A stretch of DNA of 64,000 nucleotides from Salegentibacter salarius. Lineage in GTDB: Bacteria; Bacteroidota; Bacteroidia; Flavobacteriales; Flavobacteriaceae. Made by a program: the position numbers and the translations under genes. The stretch lies in NCBI RefSeq assembly GCF_900168265.1, contig NZ_FVZF01000007.1, forward strand, positions 1-64,000. Reading direction: 5' to 3'. Under the pieces are notes generated by a model. The model saw nothing but the letters and a program-made list of their open reading frames with translations. It was not told where the DNA came from and did not search any database. Below, piece by piece: positions 16,915 through 26,735 of the stretch. Numbering within the stretch: position 1 is the stretch's first letter; every line of letters starts with the position of its first letter.

Positions 16915-18945
16915 ATGGATCTATCAACAATTTTATTTATCGCCCTGGCTGCAATTTTCGCGCTGGGGTTTGCTTTTTTTCAATACCTCTATAAATCAAA
17001 AAAAAGAGGTAAGGATGCTTATATTCTTTTTGCATTGCGTTTTCTTTCCGTTTTTGTGCTGCTGTTATTACTCATAAATCCTAAGTTCACTTTTACCAGC
17101 TATACTTTAGAAAAACCTAATCTGGTGCTTGCCGTAGATGATTCTGAATCTATAAAGCATCTGGCGCAGGAAGATATGCTTAAGTCAATTCTGGAAAAGT
17201 TGAAATCGAACCAAAAGATAAATCAGCGTTTTGAGCTTGTTCAATATAACTTCGGAAATGATTTGAAAGCGGGAGAAAGTAATGAGTTCAATGAATCTGA
17301 AACCAATATTTTTTCAGCATTAGAATCGGTTAAAGAATTATCCAGAGGTAAGGAAACCGCCATTGCATTAATTTCTGACGGAAATCAAACCTCCGGAAGA
17401 AATTTTCAATATTTCAAACCAAATGATAACACAAATATTTACCCTATTGTAGTAGGTGATACCACAAAATATTTAGATGTGGAGTTATCTCGACTAAACG
17501 TAAATAACTATGCTTTTCTAAATAATCGCTTCCCGGTAGAGGCTTTTATTTCTTATTCCGGAGAACAGAGCATAAACACAAGATTTTTAATCAAAGCCGG
17601 GAAAAACACCATTTATTCTGAAAATATTTCTCTGGATTCAGAAAATAATTCCACTATTATCCAGGCAGAGCTATCGGCTTCAAAATTAGGAGTTCTTTCT
17701 TATGAAGCTGAAATTGTTCCCCTGGAAACTGAAAAAAACACAGCGAATAATGCTAAAAGTTTTGCGGTAGAGGTAATTGATGAGCGAACTGAGATTTTAT
17801 TGATAAGTGCTATTCCTCATCCAGATCTGGGAGCTATTAAAAAAGCAATAGAAACCAATAAACAAAGGCAACTTGATATTAAATATATTCAGGACGATGT
17901 GCTAAATATAGAGAATTATCAATTGGTTATTTTGTATCAACCCACTTCAGGTTTTGCATCAGTTTTTGAAGAGCTAGATGACAATAATCGAAATCACCTC
18001 ATAATCTCAGGAACAAAAACTAACTGGAATTTTCTAAATAATATTCAGGATTTTGTGAGAAAAGATTTTACCAATCAGATGCAGGAAATTTTCGCGGTAA
18101 AAAACCCTAATTTCAATCAATTTCAATTTGAGGAAGTAGGTTTTTCTGAATTTCCTCCGCTGGAGGATAAATTTGGTAAAATTAGCGTTGAGAGCAATAG
18201 TTTAGAAAGTATCTATTTTCAGGAAATTGAGAATGTAGAAACCTCACAGCCTTTAATAGCGATACAGGGTAGCGGGCAGAATAAAAATGCTTTTATTTTT
18301 GGAGAAAATATCTGGAGATGGCGTTCTACAAGCTTCCTGGAAAATAAGTCTTTCGAGAAGTTCGATAATTTCTTTGGGAAACTTATTCAGAATTTGGCAT
18401 CGGCAAAGCAACGCGAACGGTTAACCTTAGATTATAAGTCATTTTATTATGAAAATGAATCTGTGAAGCTTAGCGCTAATTTCTTTGATCAAAATTATCA
18501 ATTTGCCCCCAATGCTAATTTGAATATTTCAGTAGAAGATTCATTAAAAAATATTGAGTCCCAATTTATTTTAAAGAATAATGCCTACGAAGTTGATTTA
18601 GGAAGTTTAGCTCCAGGCACTTATGATTTTAAAATTACCGAAAAAGGTACCCAGCTTTCTCGTTCTGGGAGCTTCGAAATTATAGCATATAATATTGAAC
18701 AAAAATTTATTTCGGCTAACAAAAATGCAATGGAGGCTTTAGCCAAAAATTCAGAAACTAAAGTTTATTATCCAAATCAAATTCAGGAGCTAATAAATGG
18801 TCTTCTAAGTACCGATAAATACAAACCTGTTCAAAAAAGTCAGCAAAAAAACGTACCTTTGATAGACTGGTGCTACCTTCTCTTTCTGCTTGTTTCAATA
18901 CTTGCCGCAGAATGGTTTTTCAGGAAATACAAAGGATTAATTTAA
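16915..18945 (+). CDS. VWA-domain membrane protein, function unknown
   Basis: The 676-residue protein has two N-terminal membrane helices (about 5-24 and 38-58) and then a von Willebrand A-like domain with a MIDAS-like DDSES motif (about residues 79-83) and ALISDGNQTSGR. A long region of beta-rich domains follows, and a C-terminal membrane helix (about 646-668) ends in RKYKGLI. The layout resembles BatA/BatB-type or DUF4159-neighbour proteins that act at the inner membrane. It starts a transcription unit with the prohibitin-like gene 12 nt downstream. Confidence 0.75.
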   Translation: MDLSTILFIALAAIFALGFAFFQYLYKSKKRGKDAYILFALRFLSVFVLLLLLINPKFTFTSYTLEKPNLVLAVDDSESIKHLAQEDMLKSILEKLKSNQKINQRFELVQYNFGNDLKAGESNEFNESETNIFSALESVKELSRGKETAIALISDGNQTSGRNFQYFKPNDNTNIYPIVVGDTTKYLDVELSRLNVNNYAFLNNRFPVEAFISYSGEQSINTRFLIKAGKNTIYSENISLDSENNSTIIQAELSASKLGVLSYEAEIVPLETEKNTANNAKSFAVEVIDERTEILLISAIPHPDLGAIKKAIETNKQRQLDIKYIQDDVLNIENYQLVILYQPTSGFASVFEELDDNNRNHLIISGTKTNWNFLNNIQDFVRKDFTNQMQEIFAVKNPNFNQFQFEEVGFSEFPPLEDKFGKISVESNSLESIYFQEIENVETSQPLIAIQGSGQNKNAFIFGENIWRWRSTSFLENKSFEKFDNFFGKLIQNLASAKQRERLTLDYKSFYYENESVKLSANFFDQNYQFAPNANLNISVEDSLKNIESQFILKNNAYEVDLGSLAPGTYDFKITEKGTQLSRSGSFEIIAYNIEQKFISANKNAMEALAKNSETKVYYPNQIQELINGLLSTDKYKPVQKSQQKNVPLIDWCYLLFLLVSILAAEWFFRKYKGLI

Positions 18946-18957
18946 ATACAATTATAT

Positions 18958-19776
18958 ATGGAAAGATTACCCAAGCTCGCAATTCCTATTCTTATAGGAG
19001 TCGTAATTTTAATAATTTTTGTCGCTAAATCTACTGTTACCATTGGTTCCGGCCAGGCTGGCGTTCTTTATAAAACTTTTGATGACGGTGTCGTTACCGA
19101 TGAGCCGCCTTTAAATGAAGGTTTTCACCTTGTAGCTCCCTGGAACAAAGTTTTTGTTTATGAAGTGAGACAACAATCCCTGGAGGAAAAAATGCAGGTT
19201 TTAAGTTCTAATGGACTTCAAATTGATATTGATGCTTCTACCTGGTTCCAACCTTCTTATGAAAATCTGGGAAGCTTACACCGCGAAAAAGGTGAAGAGT
19301 ATATACGTCGTCTGCTGCAACCTGCAGTAAGGTCGGCTGCAAGATCGGTTGTTGGAAGATATAATCCAGAACAATTATATGCCAGTAAAAGAGAAGCTAT
19401 TCAGAAAGAGATTCTAGAAGAAACTCAAATTTTACTTAAAGACCAATATGTTCAGGTGAATGAAGTTCTGGTAAGAGATGTTTCTCTTCCTCCAAACATT
19501 AAAGATGCAATTGAGCGTAAGTTACGCCAGGAGCAGGAATCTTTAGAGTATGAATTTAGGTTGACTAAAGCTACTCAGGAAGCAGAACGTCAGCGTATTG
19601 ATGCCGAAGGTAAGGCTCGTGCAAACGAGATTTTAAATGCTTCCTTAACTCCTAACATTTTAAAGGAAAAAGGAATCCAGGCCACGGTTGAACTTGCTAA
19701 ATCTAATAACGCTAAAACTGTGGTTATTGGTTCAGGTGAAGGAGGATTACCCTTAATTTTAGGTGGAGGAAATTAA
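18958..19776 (+). CDS. prohibitin/SPFH-domain membrane protein
   Basis: The 272-residue protein has one N-terminal membrane helix (about 8-25) and an SPFH/Band-7 domain (GQAGVLYKTFDDGVV onward). A coiled-coil segment rich in Glu, Arg and Gln follows (about 180-225, LRQEQESLEYEFRLTKATQEAERQ), and the C-terminus is Gly-rich. Such proteins form large rings in the membrane and are linked to quality control by membrane proteases. It is probably cotranscribed with the VWA gene upstream. Confidence 0.88.
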   Translation: MERLPKLAIPILIGVVILIIFVAKSTVTIGSGQAGVLYKTFDDGVVTDEPPLNEGFHLVAPWNKVFVYEVRQQSLEEKMQVLSSNGLQIDIDASTWFQPSYENLGSLHREKGEEYIRRLLQPAVRSAARSVVGRYNPEQLYASKREAIQKEILEETQILLKDQYVQVNEVLVRDVSLPPNIKDAIERKLRQEQESLEYEFRLTKATQEAERQRIDAEGKARANEILNASLTPNILKEKGIQATVELAKSNNAKTVVIGSGEGGLPLILGGGN

Positions 19777-19786
19777 AATATATAGA

Positions 19787-21085
19787 ATGAAATCTATTTT
19801 CTTAAATATCGCAAGGCTTTCTATTTTTATAGGAAGCCTTGCTATTTCTGCCCAAACGACTTCCGTTATTGATTCCGGAACACTGGAATCAGCTACTCCT
19901 GCTGAAGTAGGTATGTCTTCAGAAAGAATTCAGAAGATTGAAGAAATGCTCCAATCGGCAATTGAAGAAAACCAAATACCGGGAGCGGTTGCTTTAATAG
20001 CCCGAGATGGGAAAATTGTTTTTCATGAAGCTTACGGTGAAGCTAATGCCTCAAGAAAAGAACTTGAAAAAGATGCGATTTTTAGATTAGCCTCTCAAAC
20101 AAAAGCTATCACGGCTACCGCGGTAATGATGCTTTGGGAAGAAGGAAAGTTCCGTTTAGATGATCCTGTTTCAAAATATATCCCTGAATTTAAAGATCCT
20201 AAAATTCTAAAAAATTTTAATGAAGCTGACAGCAGTTTTACTTCTACGCCAGCTGAAAATGAAATAACTATTAGGCATTTGCTAACGCATACTTCCGGAC
20301 TTGGTTATGGAGCGATAGACGGTGACGAACGTATTAAAAAGATTTATGCCAAAGCCGGGATTACCGAATTGTTCACTGAAGAAGAAGTTAGCATTGGAGA
20401 AAATGTAAAAAAATTGGCAGCATTACCCTTACATCACGAACCTGGTGAAAAATTCACTTATAGTTTAGGTTTGGATGTTCTGGGTTATTTTATTGAAGTA
20501 GTTTCAGGGCAAGGTTTTGATGAATTTTTACAAGAGAGAATCTTCGATCCTCTGCAAATGGATGATGCCAGGTTCTATCAATCTTCATCTAAAAAGGATC
20601 GCTTAGTGGCTATACAGCATAAAAAAGATGGAGAATGGGAAGATTTTCCGAATACATTTTACAATACCAATTATCCGTTAACAGAAAATGGTACTTTCTT
20701 TTCTGGTGGTGCGGGACTTTCAGGCACGGCAGAAGATTATGCTAGTTTCCTTCAAATGTATCTAAATGGAGGAGAATATAATGGGACTCGTTTATTAAGT
20801 CGAAAAACGGTAGATATTATAATGGGAAATCATACAGGAGAAAAATTTAATTTTCCAAATCAGTATTATGGTCTTGCTTTTGGCGTTGTTAGCAAAACAG
20901 GAGAAATTGCAGGAGGGCAGGGAAGTGCCGGTACTTTTGATTGGGGAGGTTATTTTAACACCCAGTATTTTGCCGATCCCGAAGAGCAAATAATCGGTAT
21001 TTTGTTGAAGCAAACACAAGGAAATACAGGTGATGAAACAGCCTGGAAATTCCGGCAAATGCTATTTAGTGCCATAGATGATTAG
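19787..21085 (+). CDS. beta-lactamase-fold serine hydrolase (class C / esterase-like), exported
   Basis: The 432-residue protein starts with a signal peptide (to about AISAQ, residue 23). Catalytic SQTK (SxxK) is at 103-106 and the second motif is YSL in the KFTYSLGLD segment; a GGAGLSGTAEDYASF segment follows. This is the serine beta-lactamase/penicillin-binding fold, which in environmental bacteria is more often an esterase or D-peptidase than a resistance enzyme. An upstream ATG at 19763 overlaps the prohibitin gene and lacks a signal-peptide start, so 19787 is preferred. Confidence 0.88.
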   Translation: MKSIFLNIARLSIFIGSLAISAQTTSVIDSGTLESATPAEVGMSSERIQKIEEMLQSAIEENQIPGAVALIARDGKIVFHEAYGEANASRKELEKDAIFRLASQTKAITATAVMMLWEEGKFRLDDPVSKYIPEFKDPKILKNFNEADSSFTSTPAENEITIRHLLTHTSGLGYGAIDGDERIKKIYAKAGITELFTEEEVSIGENVKKLAALPLHHEPGEKFTYSLGLDVLGYFIEVVSGQGFDEFLQERIFDPLQMDDARFYQSSSKKDRLVAIQHKKDGEWEDFPNTFYNTNYPLTENGTFFSGGAGLSGTAEDYASFLQMYLNGGEYNGTRLLSRKTVDIIMGNHTGEKFNFPNQYYGLAFGVVSKTGEIAGGQGSAGTFDWGGYFNTQYFADPEEQIIGILLKQTQGNTGDETAWKFRQMLFSAIDD

Positions 21086-21257
21086 TATATAGAAATAACT
21101 GAATTTTGCTGGTAATATTAATTTCCCCATATTTTCAGAAAATTACTTCAAGTTAGATTTCGAAATATTAAGACGAGTAATTTAGAATCGAACAGGTATC
21201 GAAGTATTTAATTCTTGATTATCGAGTAAAACAATTCATAAAAAATAAGAAAGCTGT

Positions 21258-21287
21258 TTTGCAGTTTAAAATTTATATTTAGATTTG
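21258..21287 (+). promoter_or_regulatory. histidine operon promoter
   Basis: TTTG (21258-21261) and TAGATTTG (21280-21287) match the Bacteroidota -33/-7 consensus TTTG-N19-TAnnTTTG with an 18-nt spacer. The predicted start falls a few bases before the leader-peptide ATG at 21296, giving an almost leaderless leader ORF. The 21086-21257 stretch before it holds no gene, only a decayed family A palindrome near 21218-21230. Confidence 0.7.
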
Positions 21288-21295
21288 TAATCACA

Positions 21296-21352
21296 ATGAA
21301 GAATTTTCAATTACATCACCATCATATTTACTACTGCGCTCAGGCGAGGTAA
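21296..21352 (+). CDS. hisL: his operon leader peptide
   Basis: An 18-residue ORF reads MKNFQLHHHHIYYCAQAR and carries four consecutive His codons. It sits between the his promoter and an intrinsic terminator upstream of hisG, the classical position for attenuation control. When charged tRNA-His is scarce, the ribosome stalls on the His codons and the downstream terminator should fail to form. The ATG is close to the predicted transcription start. This ORF is too short for routine gene callers. Confidence 0.88.
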   Translation: MKNFQLHHHHIYYCAQAR

Positions 21353-21381
21353 ATTTGGTGTGTTGTGATTTCAGCATATTT

Positions 21382-21420
21382 AAAACCCGTTTGAGCTATT
21401 CAAACGGGTTTTTTATTTTA
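21382..21420 (+). terminator. his attenuator terminator
   Basis: A perfect 13-bp stem, AAAACCCGTTTGA (21382-21394) with TCAAACGGGTTTT (21400-21412), has a 5-nt loop and a following T-rich run. It lies 30 nt after the leader-peptide stop and 38 nt before hisG. An upstream pairing, AATCACAA (21289-21296) with TTGTGATT (21363-21370), may be one of the competing structures. I did not find a clear antiterminator arm complementary to the 5' arm of the terminator. Confidence 0.85.
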
Positions 21421-21457
21421 TAGCCAACAACCAAAGTTTAAAAGAAAAATTAAAAAA

Positions 21458-22321
21458 ATGAGCCAGGAAAAATTAAGAATTGCTATTCAAAAATCAGGTA
21501 GGTTAAACGAAGATTCCCTTAAAATATTAAAGGATGCAGGCATTTCTATAGATAATGGAAAAGAACAACTCAAAGCTTCATCCCGTAACTTTCCTTTGGA
21601 AGTAATGTATCTTAGGAACGGCGATATTCCACAATATTTAAGAGACGGTGTGGTAGATGTTGCCATTATTGGAGAGAATGTTTTAATTGAAAAAGGTAAA
21701 GATATTATCCAGGGCGAAAAACTTGGCTTTTCAAAATGTCGCGTTTCTCTCGCTGTACCAAAATCAATGAAATATAATGACATTAATGACCTTGATGGTA
21801 AAAAGATCGCCACTTCTTATCCTAATACCGTAAACGAATTTCTCGAAAAGAAAGGAATTACAGCCGAATTGCATATTATTAATGGCTCAGTAGAAATAGC
21901 TCCAAATATTGGGCTTGCAGATGGTATTTGTGATATTGTGTCCAGCGGAAGCACGCTTTTCAAAAATGGGCTAAAAGAAGTAGAAGTAATGCTGAAGAGT
22001 GAAGCTGTTCTTGCTATCTCACCAAAAATTTCTGAAGCTCGTCAAGAGATCTTAGAGAAATTGCAGTTCAGGCTGAAATCGGTTTTAAATGCGCGTACTT
22101 CTAAATATATTCTTTTAAATGCGCCAAATGAGAATTTAGAGAATATTATCAAATTACTACCTGGAATGCGTAGCCCAACTGTTTTACCGCTTGCTGAAGA
22201 AGGTTGGAGTTCTATCCATACAGTAATTAATGAAGAGCGTTTTTGGGAAGTTATAGATGAATTAAAACAAAATGGTGCCGAAGGTATTTTAGTAGCGCCA
22301 ATTGAAAAAATGGTACTTTAA
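21458..22321 (+). CDS. hisG: ATP phosphoribosyltransferase, long form
   Basis: HisG condenses ATP and PRPP in the first step of histidine synthesis. The 287-residue length and the C-terminal domain after about residue 210 (ending GAEGILVAPIEKMVL) identify the long form with its own histidine-binding ACT-like domain, so it does not need HisZ. The DGICDIVSSGSTL PRPP-binding loop is at about 154-166. It is the first structural gene after the attenuator. hisD follows after 1 nt. Confidence 0.96.
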   Translation: MSQEKLRIAIQKSGRLNEDSLKILKDAGISIDNGKEQLKASSRNFPLEVMYLRNGDIPQYLRDGVVDVAIIGENVLIEKGKDIIQGEKLGFSKCRVSLAVPKSMKYNDINDLDGKKIATSYPNTVNEFLEKKGITAELHIINGSVEIAPNIGLADGICDIVSSGSTLFKNGLKEVEVMLKSEAVLAISPKISEARQEILEKLQFRLKSVLNARTSKYILLNAPNENLENIIKLLPGMRSPTVLPLAEEGWSSIHTVINEERFWEVIDELKQNGAEGILVAPIEKMVL

Positions 22322-22322
22322 G

Positions 22323-23606
22323 ATGAAAAAGTTTTTTAATCCTACTAAAGCCGAATGGCCTGAAATTTTAAAAAGGCCAACCCAAACGGTAGAAGATATT
22401 GAAGAAACGGTAAACCAGGTTTTTGCTGAAGTAAAATCCAAAGGGGACGCGGCAGTTTCAAAATATACCGAACTTTTTGATGGCATAAACCTCCCAAATA
22501 CTCAGGTTACAGAAAAAGAAGTAAATGCCGCTGCAAATGAGGTTTCCGAGGAATTAAAAGAAGCCATAAAATTGGCTAAAAATAACATCGAAAAATTTCA
22601 CACCGCCCAGAAAACCGATAGGATTGAAATTGAAACTACCAATGGCGTAAAATGCTGGCAGGAAAAAAGGGCGATTCAAAAAGTTGGTTTGTATATTCCC
22701 GGGGGCAGTGCTCCCTTGTTTTCTACTATTTTAATGTTAGCCGCACCTGCAAATATTGCTGGTTGTAAGGAAATTGTGCTTTGTACCCCGCCAGATAAGA
22801 ATGGAAATGTGCATCCAGCCATTTTATACACCGCCGAACTATGTGGCGTTACCAAAATATACAAAGTTGGGGGAATCCAGGCAATTGCGGCTATGACATT
22901 TGGAACAGAAAGTGTTCCTAAAGTTTACAAGATATTTGGTCCCGGAAATCAATTTGTTACCGTTGCCAAGCAACTGGCTACTCGCCATAATGTGGGTATA
23001 GATATGCCTGCCGGACCATCAGAATTATTAGTTTTTGCAGACGATTCTTCCAATCCTGTTTTTGTTGCTTCAGATCTTTTAAGCCAGGCAGAGCATGGTG
23101 CAGATAGCCAGGTAATTCTTGTTTCTACTTCCAAAAATTTAATTGAAGAGGTAGAGAAAGAGGTAGAAAGTCAGTTAGAAGTTTTACCCAGGAAAAGTAT
23201 TGCTGAAAAGGCTATAGCTCACTCGAGGCTAATTTATGTGGAAAAGAAAGAAGATGCGCTGGAGTTAATCGACGAATATGGGCCAGAGCACTTTATTATT
23301 TGTGCTGATGATGAGGCCTTTTTTACTGAAGGAATTCAGAATGCAGGTTCGGTTTTTATAGGAAACTATACCCCGGAAAGTGCGGGAGACTATGCTTCAG
23401 GAACAAACCATACTTTACCAACTAATGGCTACGCCAAGCAATACAGCGGTGTAAACCTGGATAGTTTTATGAAGAGTATGACTTTTCAAAAAATAACAGA
23501 AGAAGGAATTAAGGAAATTGGTCCTGCCATAGAATTAATGGCTGAAGCCGAAGGTTTGGAAGCGCATAAAAATGCGGTGACATTACGATTAAAAGAATTG
23601 AAATAA
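22323..23606 (+). CDS. hisD: histidinol dehydrogenase
   Basis: HisD oxidises L-histidinol to L-histidine in two NAD+-dependent steps at a zinc site. The 427-residue protein shows the GGIQAIAAMTFGTESVPK and DMPAGPSE segments, the zinc-site LSQAEHGADSQ and the catalytic EHFII. The start at 22323 follows the hisG stop by 1 nt; the ATG at 22302 overlaps hisG and adds residues not expected in the family. Confidence 0.96.
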   Translation: MKKFFNPTKAEWPEILKRPTQTVEDIEETVNQVFAEVKSKGDAAVSKYTELFDGINLPNTQVTEKEVNAAANEVSEELKEAIKLAKNNIEKFHTAQKTDRIEIETTNGVKCWQEKRAIQKVGLYIPGGSAPLFSTILMLAAPANIAGCKEIVLCTPPDKNGNVHPAILYTAELCGVTKIYKVGGIQAIAAMTFGTESVPKVYKIFGPGNQFVTVAKQLATRHNVGIDMPAGPSELLVFADDSSNPVFVASDLLSQAEHGADSQVILVSTSKNLIEEVEKEVESQLEVLPRKSIAEKAIAHSRLIYVEKKEDALELIDEYGPEHFIICADDEAFFTEGIQNAGSVFIGNYTPESAGDYASGTNHTLPTNGYAKQYSGVNLDSFMKSMTFQKITEEGIKEIGPAIELMAEAEGLEAHKNAVTLRLKELK

Positions 23607-23635
23607 ACAAATGTGGTTAACTGAAAACCCTATTA

Positions 23636-23719
23636 AGACGCCATTCTGAATTTATTTCAGAATCTAAGATTGTAAATTATAGAAAAATTAGACCCTGAAA
23701 CAAGTTCAGGGTGACGCAA
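23636..23719. repeat. REP-like inverted repeat (family B) between hisD and hisC
   Basis: The left part has CGCCATTCTGAATTTATTTCAGAATCT and the right part GACCCTGAAACAAGTTCAGGGTGACGC. Each arm is itself a hairpin, and the outer ends are complementary. It occupies most of the 141-nt gap inside the operon. Confidence 0.65.
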
Positions 23720-23747
23720 AAGATAATCTGAATGCCTCAAGAGAAAA

Positions 23748-24794
23748 ATGAAAGAATTCAATATAAATAAGCTGGTAAGGCCAAATGTGGCTGGTTTAAA
23801 ACCTTATTCTTCCGCCAGGGACGAGTACCAGTCTACGGGCTCAGAAATGGTTTTTCTGGATGCCAATGAAAATCCGTTTCAAACCGATGTTAACCGTTAT
23901 CCAGATCCGCAACAACGCAGCCTAAAAGCTGAATTGGCAAAAATTAAAAATGTTTTAACAGAACATATTTTATTGGGAAATGGAAGCGATGAAGTTCTGG
24001 ATCTATTGTTTAGAGCATTTTGCGAACCGGGCAAGGATAATATTATCACATTGCCGCCTACTTATGGAATGTATAAGGTGCTGGCTAATATTAATAATAT
24101 TGAGAATAGGGAAATCTTACTGAATGCTGATTTTGAACCAAATGTTGAAGAAGTCCTGAATTCGGTAGATCAAAACACAAAAATGATCTTTTTATGTTCG
24201 CCGAACAATCCTACTGGAAACTCTTTTTCAGAAGAAAAGATCATACATATTCTCGAAAATTTTAATGGTATCGTAATTATCGATGAAGCCTATATTGATT
24301 TTTCAAACGAAGAAAGCTGGCTTAATAAAAAGGAACAATATTCAAATTTGGTGATTACCCAAACGCTTTCCAAAGCATATGGAATGGCAGGAATTAGATT
24401 GGGAATCTGCTACGCTTCCGTAGAAATTATTGAGATTTTAAATAAAATAAAACCACCTTATAATGTAAACGAATTAACTCAGTTAAGAGCTTTAGATCGA
24501 GTATTGAACAAGGAAGTCGTAGACTTGGAAATAGCTGATTTACTGAAACAAAGAGCTCTTTTAAGTAAAGCTTTAGTTGAAGTTAATTTTATTGAAAAAA
24601 TATATCCATCTGACGCTAATTTTATATTGGTCAAAGTAGATGATGCCAATAAACGTTATGACCAACTATTAGAAAAAGGCATAGTAATTAGAAACCGAAC
24701 CACTCAGCCGCTTTGTGAAAATACGTTACGGTTTACGGTTGGGACTGGAGAGGAGAATTATAAATTACTTGAGGTATTGAAAGATATAGATTAA
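23748..24794 (+). CDS. hisC: histidinol-phosphate aminotransferase
   Basis: HisC is a PLP enzyme that converts imidazole-acetol phosphate to histidinol phosphate. In the 348-residue protein, LLGNGSDEVLDLLFRAF (about 75-92), SPNNPTGNSF (about 149-158), IIDEAYIDF and the PLP-Lys segment TQTLSKAYGMAGIRLG (about 201-216) are clear. It lies in the his operon after a repeat-filled gap. Confidence 0.96.
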   Translation: MKEFNINKLVRPNVAGLKPYSSARDEYQSTGSEMVFLDANENPFQTDVNRYPDPQQRSLKAELAKIKNVLTEHILLGNGSDEVLDLLFRAFCEPGKDNIITLPPTYGMYKVLANINNIENREILLNADFEPNVEEVLNSVDQNTKMIFLCSPNNPTGNSFSEEKIIHILENFNGIVIIDEAYIDFSNEESWLNKKEQYSNLVITQTLSKAYGMAGIRLGICYASVEIIEILNKIKPPYNVNELTQLRALDRVLNKEVVDLEIADLLKQRALLSKALVEVNFIEKIYPSDANFILVKVDDANKRYDQLLEKGIVIRNRTTQPLCENTLRFTVGTGEENYKLLEVLKDID

Positions 24795-24801
24795 ACGTAA
24801 G

Positions 24802-24880
24802 CGTCATCCTGAACTTGTTTCAGGATCTAAGTTGTTAGCATAAAAAACATGTTATAAGCTGAAACAAGTTCAATTTGACG
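24802..24880. repeat. REP-like inverted repeat (family B) between hisC and hisB
   Basis: A canonical copy: CGTCATCCTGAACTTG TTTCAGGATCT on the left, then a spacer, then GCTGAAACAAGTTCAATTTGACG on the right. It fills most of the gap between hisC and hisB. Confidence 0.7.
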
Positions 24881-24912
24881 TGGTGGTTAGACCATCGTAG
24901 AAAAAATAGATT

Positions 24913-26055
24913 ATGAAAAAAGTATTATTTATAGATCGTGATGGGACTTTAATTCACGAGCCGGAAGATTACCAGGTAGACCGTATTGAAAAGCTGGAAT
25001 TTTATCCGGAAGCTTTATATTATTTAAAGAAAATTGCCACAGAACTGGATTTTGAGTTGGTAATGGTGACCAATCAGGATGGTCTGGGAACAGAAGACTA
25101 TCCTGAAGAAGACTTTTGGCCTATTCAAAATTTTATTCTTCAAACCTTTAGGAATGAAGGAGTAGAATTTAGTGAAGTGTTGATGGACCGTACTTTTGCA
25201 AAAGATAATTCTCCTACCCGAAAACCCAATACCGGACTTTTAGAGGAGAAATATCTAAATAACGAGGAGAACTACGAATTAAAGAATTCTTTTATGGTCG
25301 GTGACCGACTTACAGATGTTGAATTTGCTTATAATTTTGGAGGTAAAGGTATTTTTATAGATACTCACGAAGATCTTGCAACTGACGAAGTTAAAAACGA
25401 TCAGGAAAAGGTTAAAGAAACTATCGCTTTAAAAACCGATAGTTGGAAAGAGATCTATGAATTTTTAAAATTGAACGATAGAACAGCTGAAATTTCAAGA
25501 AAAACCAATGAAACCGATATCTTTATTCAACTAAATTTAGATGGTACCGGAAAATCTGATATTAGTACCGGAATCGCGTTCTTCGACCATATGTTGGATC
25601 AAATAGCACGACACGGACAAATGGACCTTACCGTGAATGTTAAAGGAGATTTAGAAGTTGATGAGCACCATACAATAGAAGATACGGCAATTGCGCTTGG
25701 AGAGGTTTTCAGTAAAGCTTTGGGTAATAAACTTGGGATAGAACGATACGGTTTTTGTCTGCCTATGGACGATTGCCTGGCACAGGTAGCCATAGATTTT
25801 GGTGGTAGAAACTGGATAGTTTGGGAAACTGAATTTAAACGTGAAATGGTGGGAAAAATGCCTACAGAAATGTTCTATCATTTCTTTAAATCTTTTACCG
25901 ATGGTGCTAAAGCTAACCTCAATGTTAAAGCTGAAGGGCAAAACGAGCACCATAAAATCGAAGCGATATTTAAAGCTTTTGCCAAAGCAATTAAAGTAGC
26001 GGTAAAACGCGATGCTGAAAAAATGATACTTCCATCAACTAAAGGAATGCTTTAA
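24913..26055 (+). CDS. hisB: bifunctional histidinol-phosphatase / imidazoleglycerol-phosphate dehydratase
   Basis: The 380-residue fusion has an N-terminal HAD phosphatase domain (FIDRDGT with nucleophile Asp8 and Asp10, and [12 protein letters not shown] later). The C-terminal IGPD domain starts at about residue 195 and shows [32 protein letters not shown] and the second metal-binding [15 protein letters not shown]. It therefore carries out steps 7 and 9 of the pathway. Both sites look intact. Confidence 0.96.
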   Translation: MKKVLFIDRDGTLIHEPEDYQVDRIEKLEFYPEALYYLKKIATELDFELVMVTNQDGLGTEDYPEEDFWPIQNFILQTFRNEGVEFSEVLMDRTFAKDNSPTRKPNTGLLEEKYLNNEENYELKNSFMVGDRLTDVEFAYNFGGKGIFIDTHEDLATDEVKNDQEKVKETIALKTDSWKEIYEFLKLNDRTAEISRKTNETDIFIQLNLDGTGKSDISTGIAFFDHMLDQIARHGQMDLTVNVKGDLEVDEHHTIEDTAIALGEVFSKALGNKLGIERYGFCLPMDDCLAQVAIDFGGRNWIVWETEFKREMVGKMPTEMFYHFFKSFTDGAKANLNVKAEGQNEHHKIEAIFKAFAKAIKVAVKRDAEKMILPSTKGML

Positions 26056-26062
26056 AAGATTT

Positions 26063-26120
26063 TAGATATGAGTATTGAGTAATTAGATATTATAAGAAAA
26101 CTTAATACTCAATAAATAAT
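26063..26120. repeat. A/T-rich inverted repeat between hisB and hisH
   Basis: GAGTATTGAGTAATTAG on the left and CTTAATACTCAATAAATAAT on the right are complementary, giving an imperfect hairpin that covers almost all of the 70-nt gap. Confidence 0.5.
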
Positions 26121-26125
26121 AGAAT

Positions 26126-26728
26126 ATGAAGATTGTAATAATAGACTACGGAGCAGGTAATATTCAAAGTATCAAATTTGCCATAAAGCGACTTGGATAT
26201 GAGGCTATTTTAAGCAGTGATACAGAAGAAATAAAGTCAGCAGATAAATTAATTTTTCCCGGAGTGGGCGAGGCCAGCAGCGCAATGAAAATGCTAAAGT
26301 CTACCGGTTTAGATAAAGTGATTCCTACACTAAAACAGCCGGTTTTAGGAATTTGTTTGGGAATGCAGTTAATGTGTACTTATTGCGAGGAAGGAGATAC
26401 AGACGGACTTGGAATTTTTCACGCTGATGTGGTGAAATTTGATAACCAATTAAAAGTTCCACAAATTGGATGGAATAAAATTTATGATTTAAAATCAGAC
26501 CTTTTTACTGGAATTTCAGAAGGAGAATTCGTGTATTTAGTACATAGTTTTTATGTAAAGGAATGTGCAGAAACCATAGCATCAACCGAGTATGGAGTAG
26601 AATATACTTCGGCTATTCAAAAGGATAATTTTTATGGTGTACAATTTCACCCGGAAAAGAGCAGCGATGCAGGGGAGAGAATTCTGGAGAATTTTTTGAA
26701 AGTGACCCAACCCAACACGATAAAGTAG
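26126..26728 (+). CDS. hisH: imidazole glycerol phosphate synthase, glutaminase subunit
   Basis: HisH supplies ammonia from glutamine to HisF. The 200-residue class I amidotransferase has the nucleophile Cys in GICLGMQLMC (about residue 78), and the His-Glu pair in QFHPEKS (about 179-185). DYGAGNIQSIKFA marks the N-terminus. hisA lies between hisH and hisF, so the two subunits are not adjacent genes. Confidence 0.96.
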   Translation: MKIVIIDYGAGNIQSIKFAIKRLGYEAILSSDTEEIKSADKLIFPGVGEASSAMKMLKSTGLDKVIPTLKQPVLGICLGMQLMCTYCEEGDTDGLGIFHADVVKFDNQLKVPQIGWNKIYDLKSDLFTGISEGEFVYLVHSFYVKECAETIASTEYGVEYTSAIQKDNFYGVQFHPEKSSDAGERILENFLKVTQPNTIK

Positions 26729-26735
26729 ATTTAAA

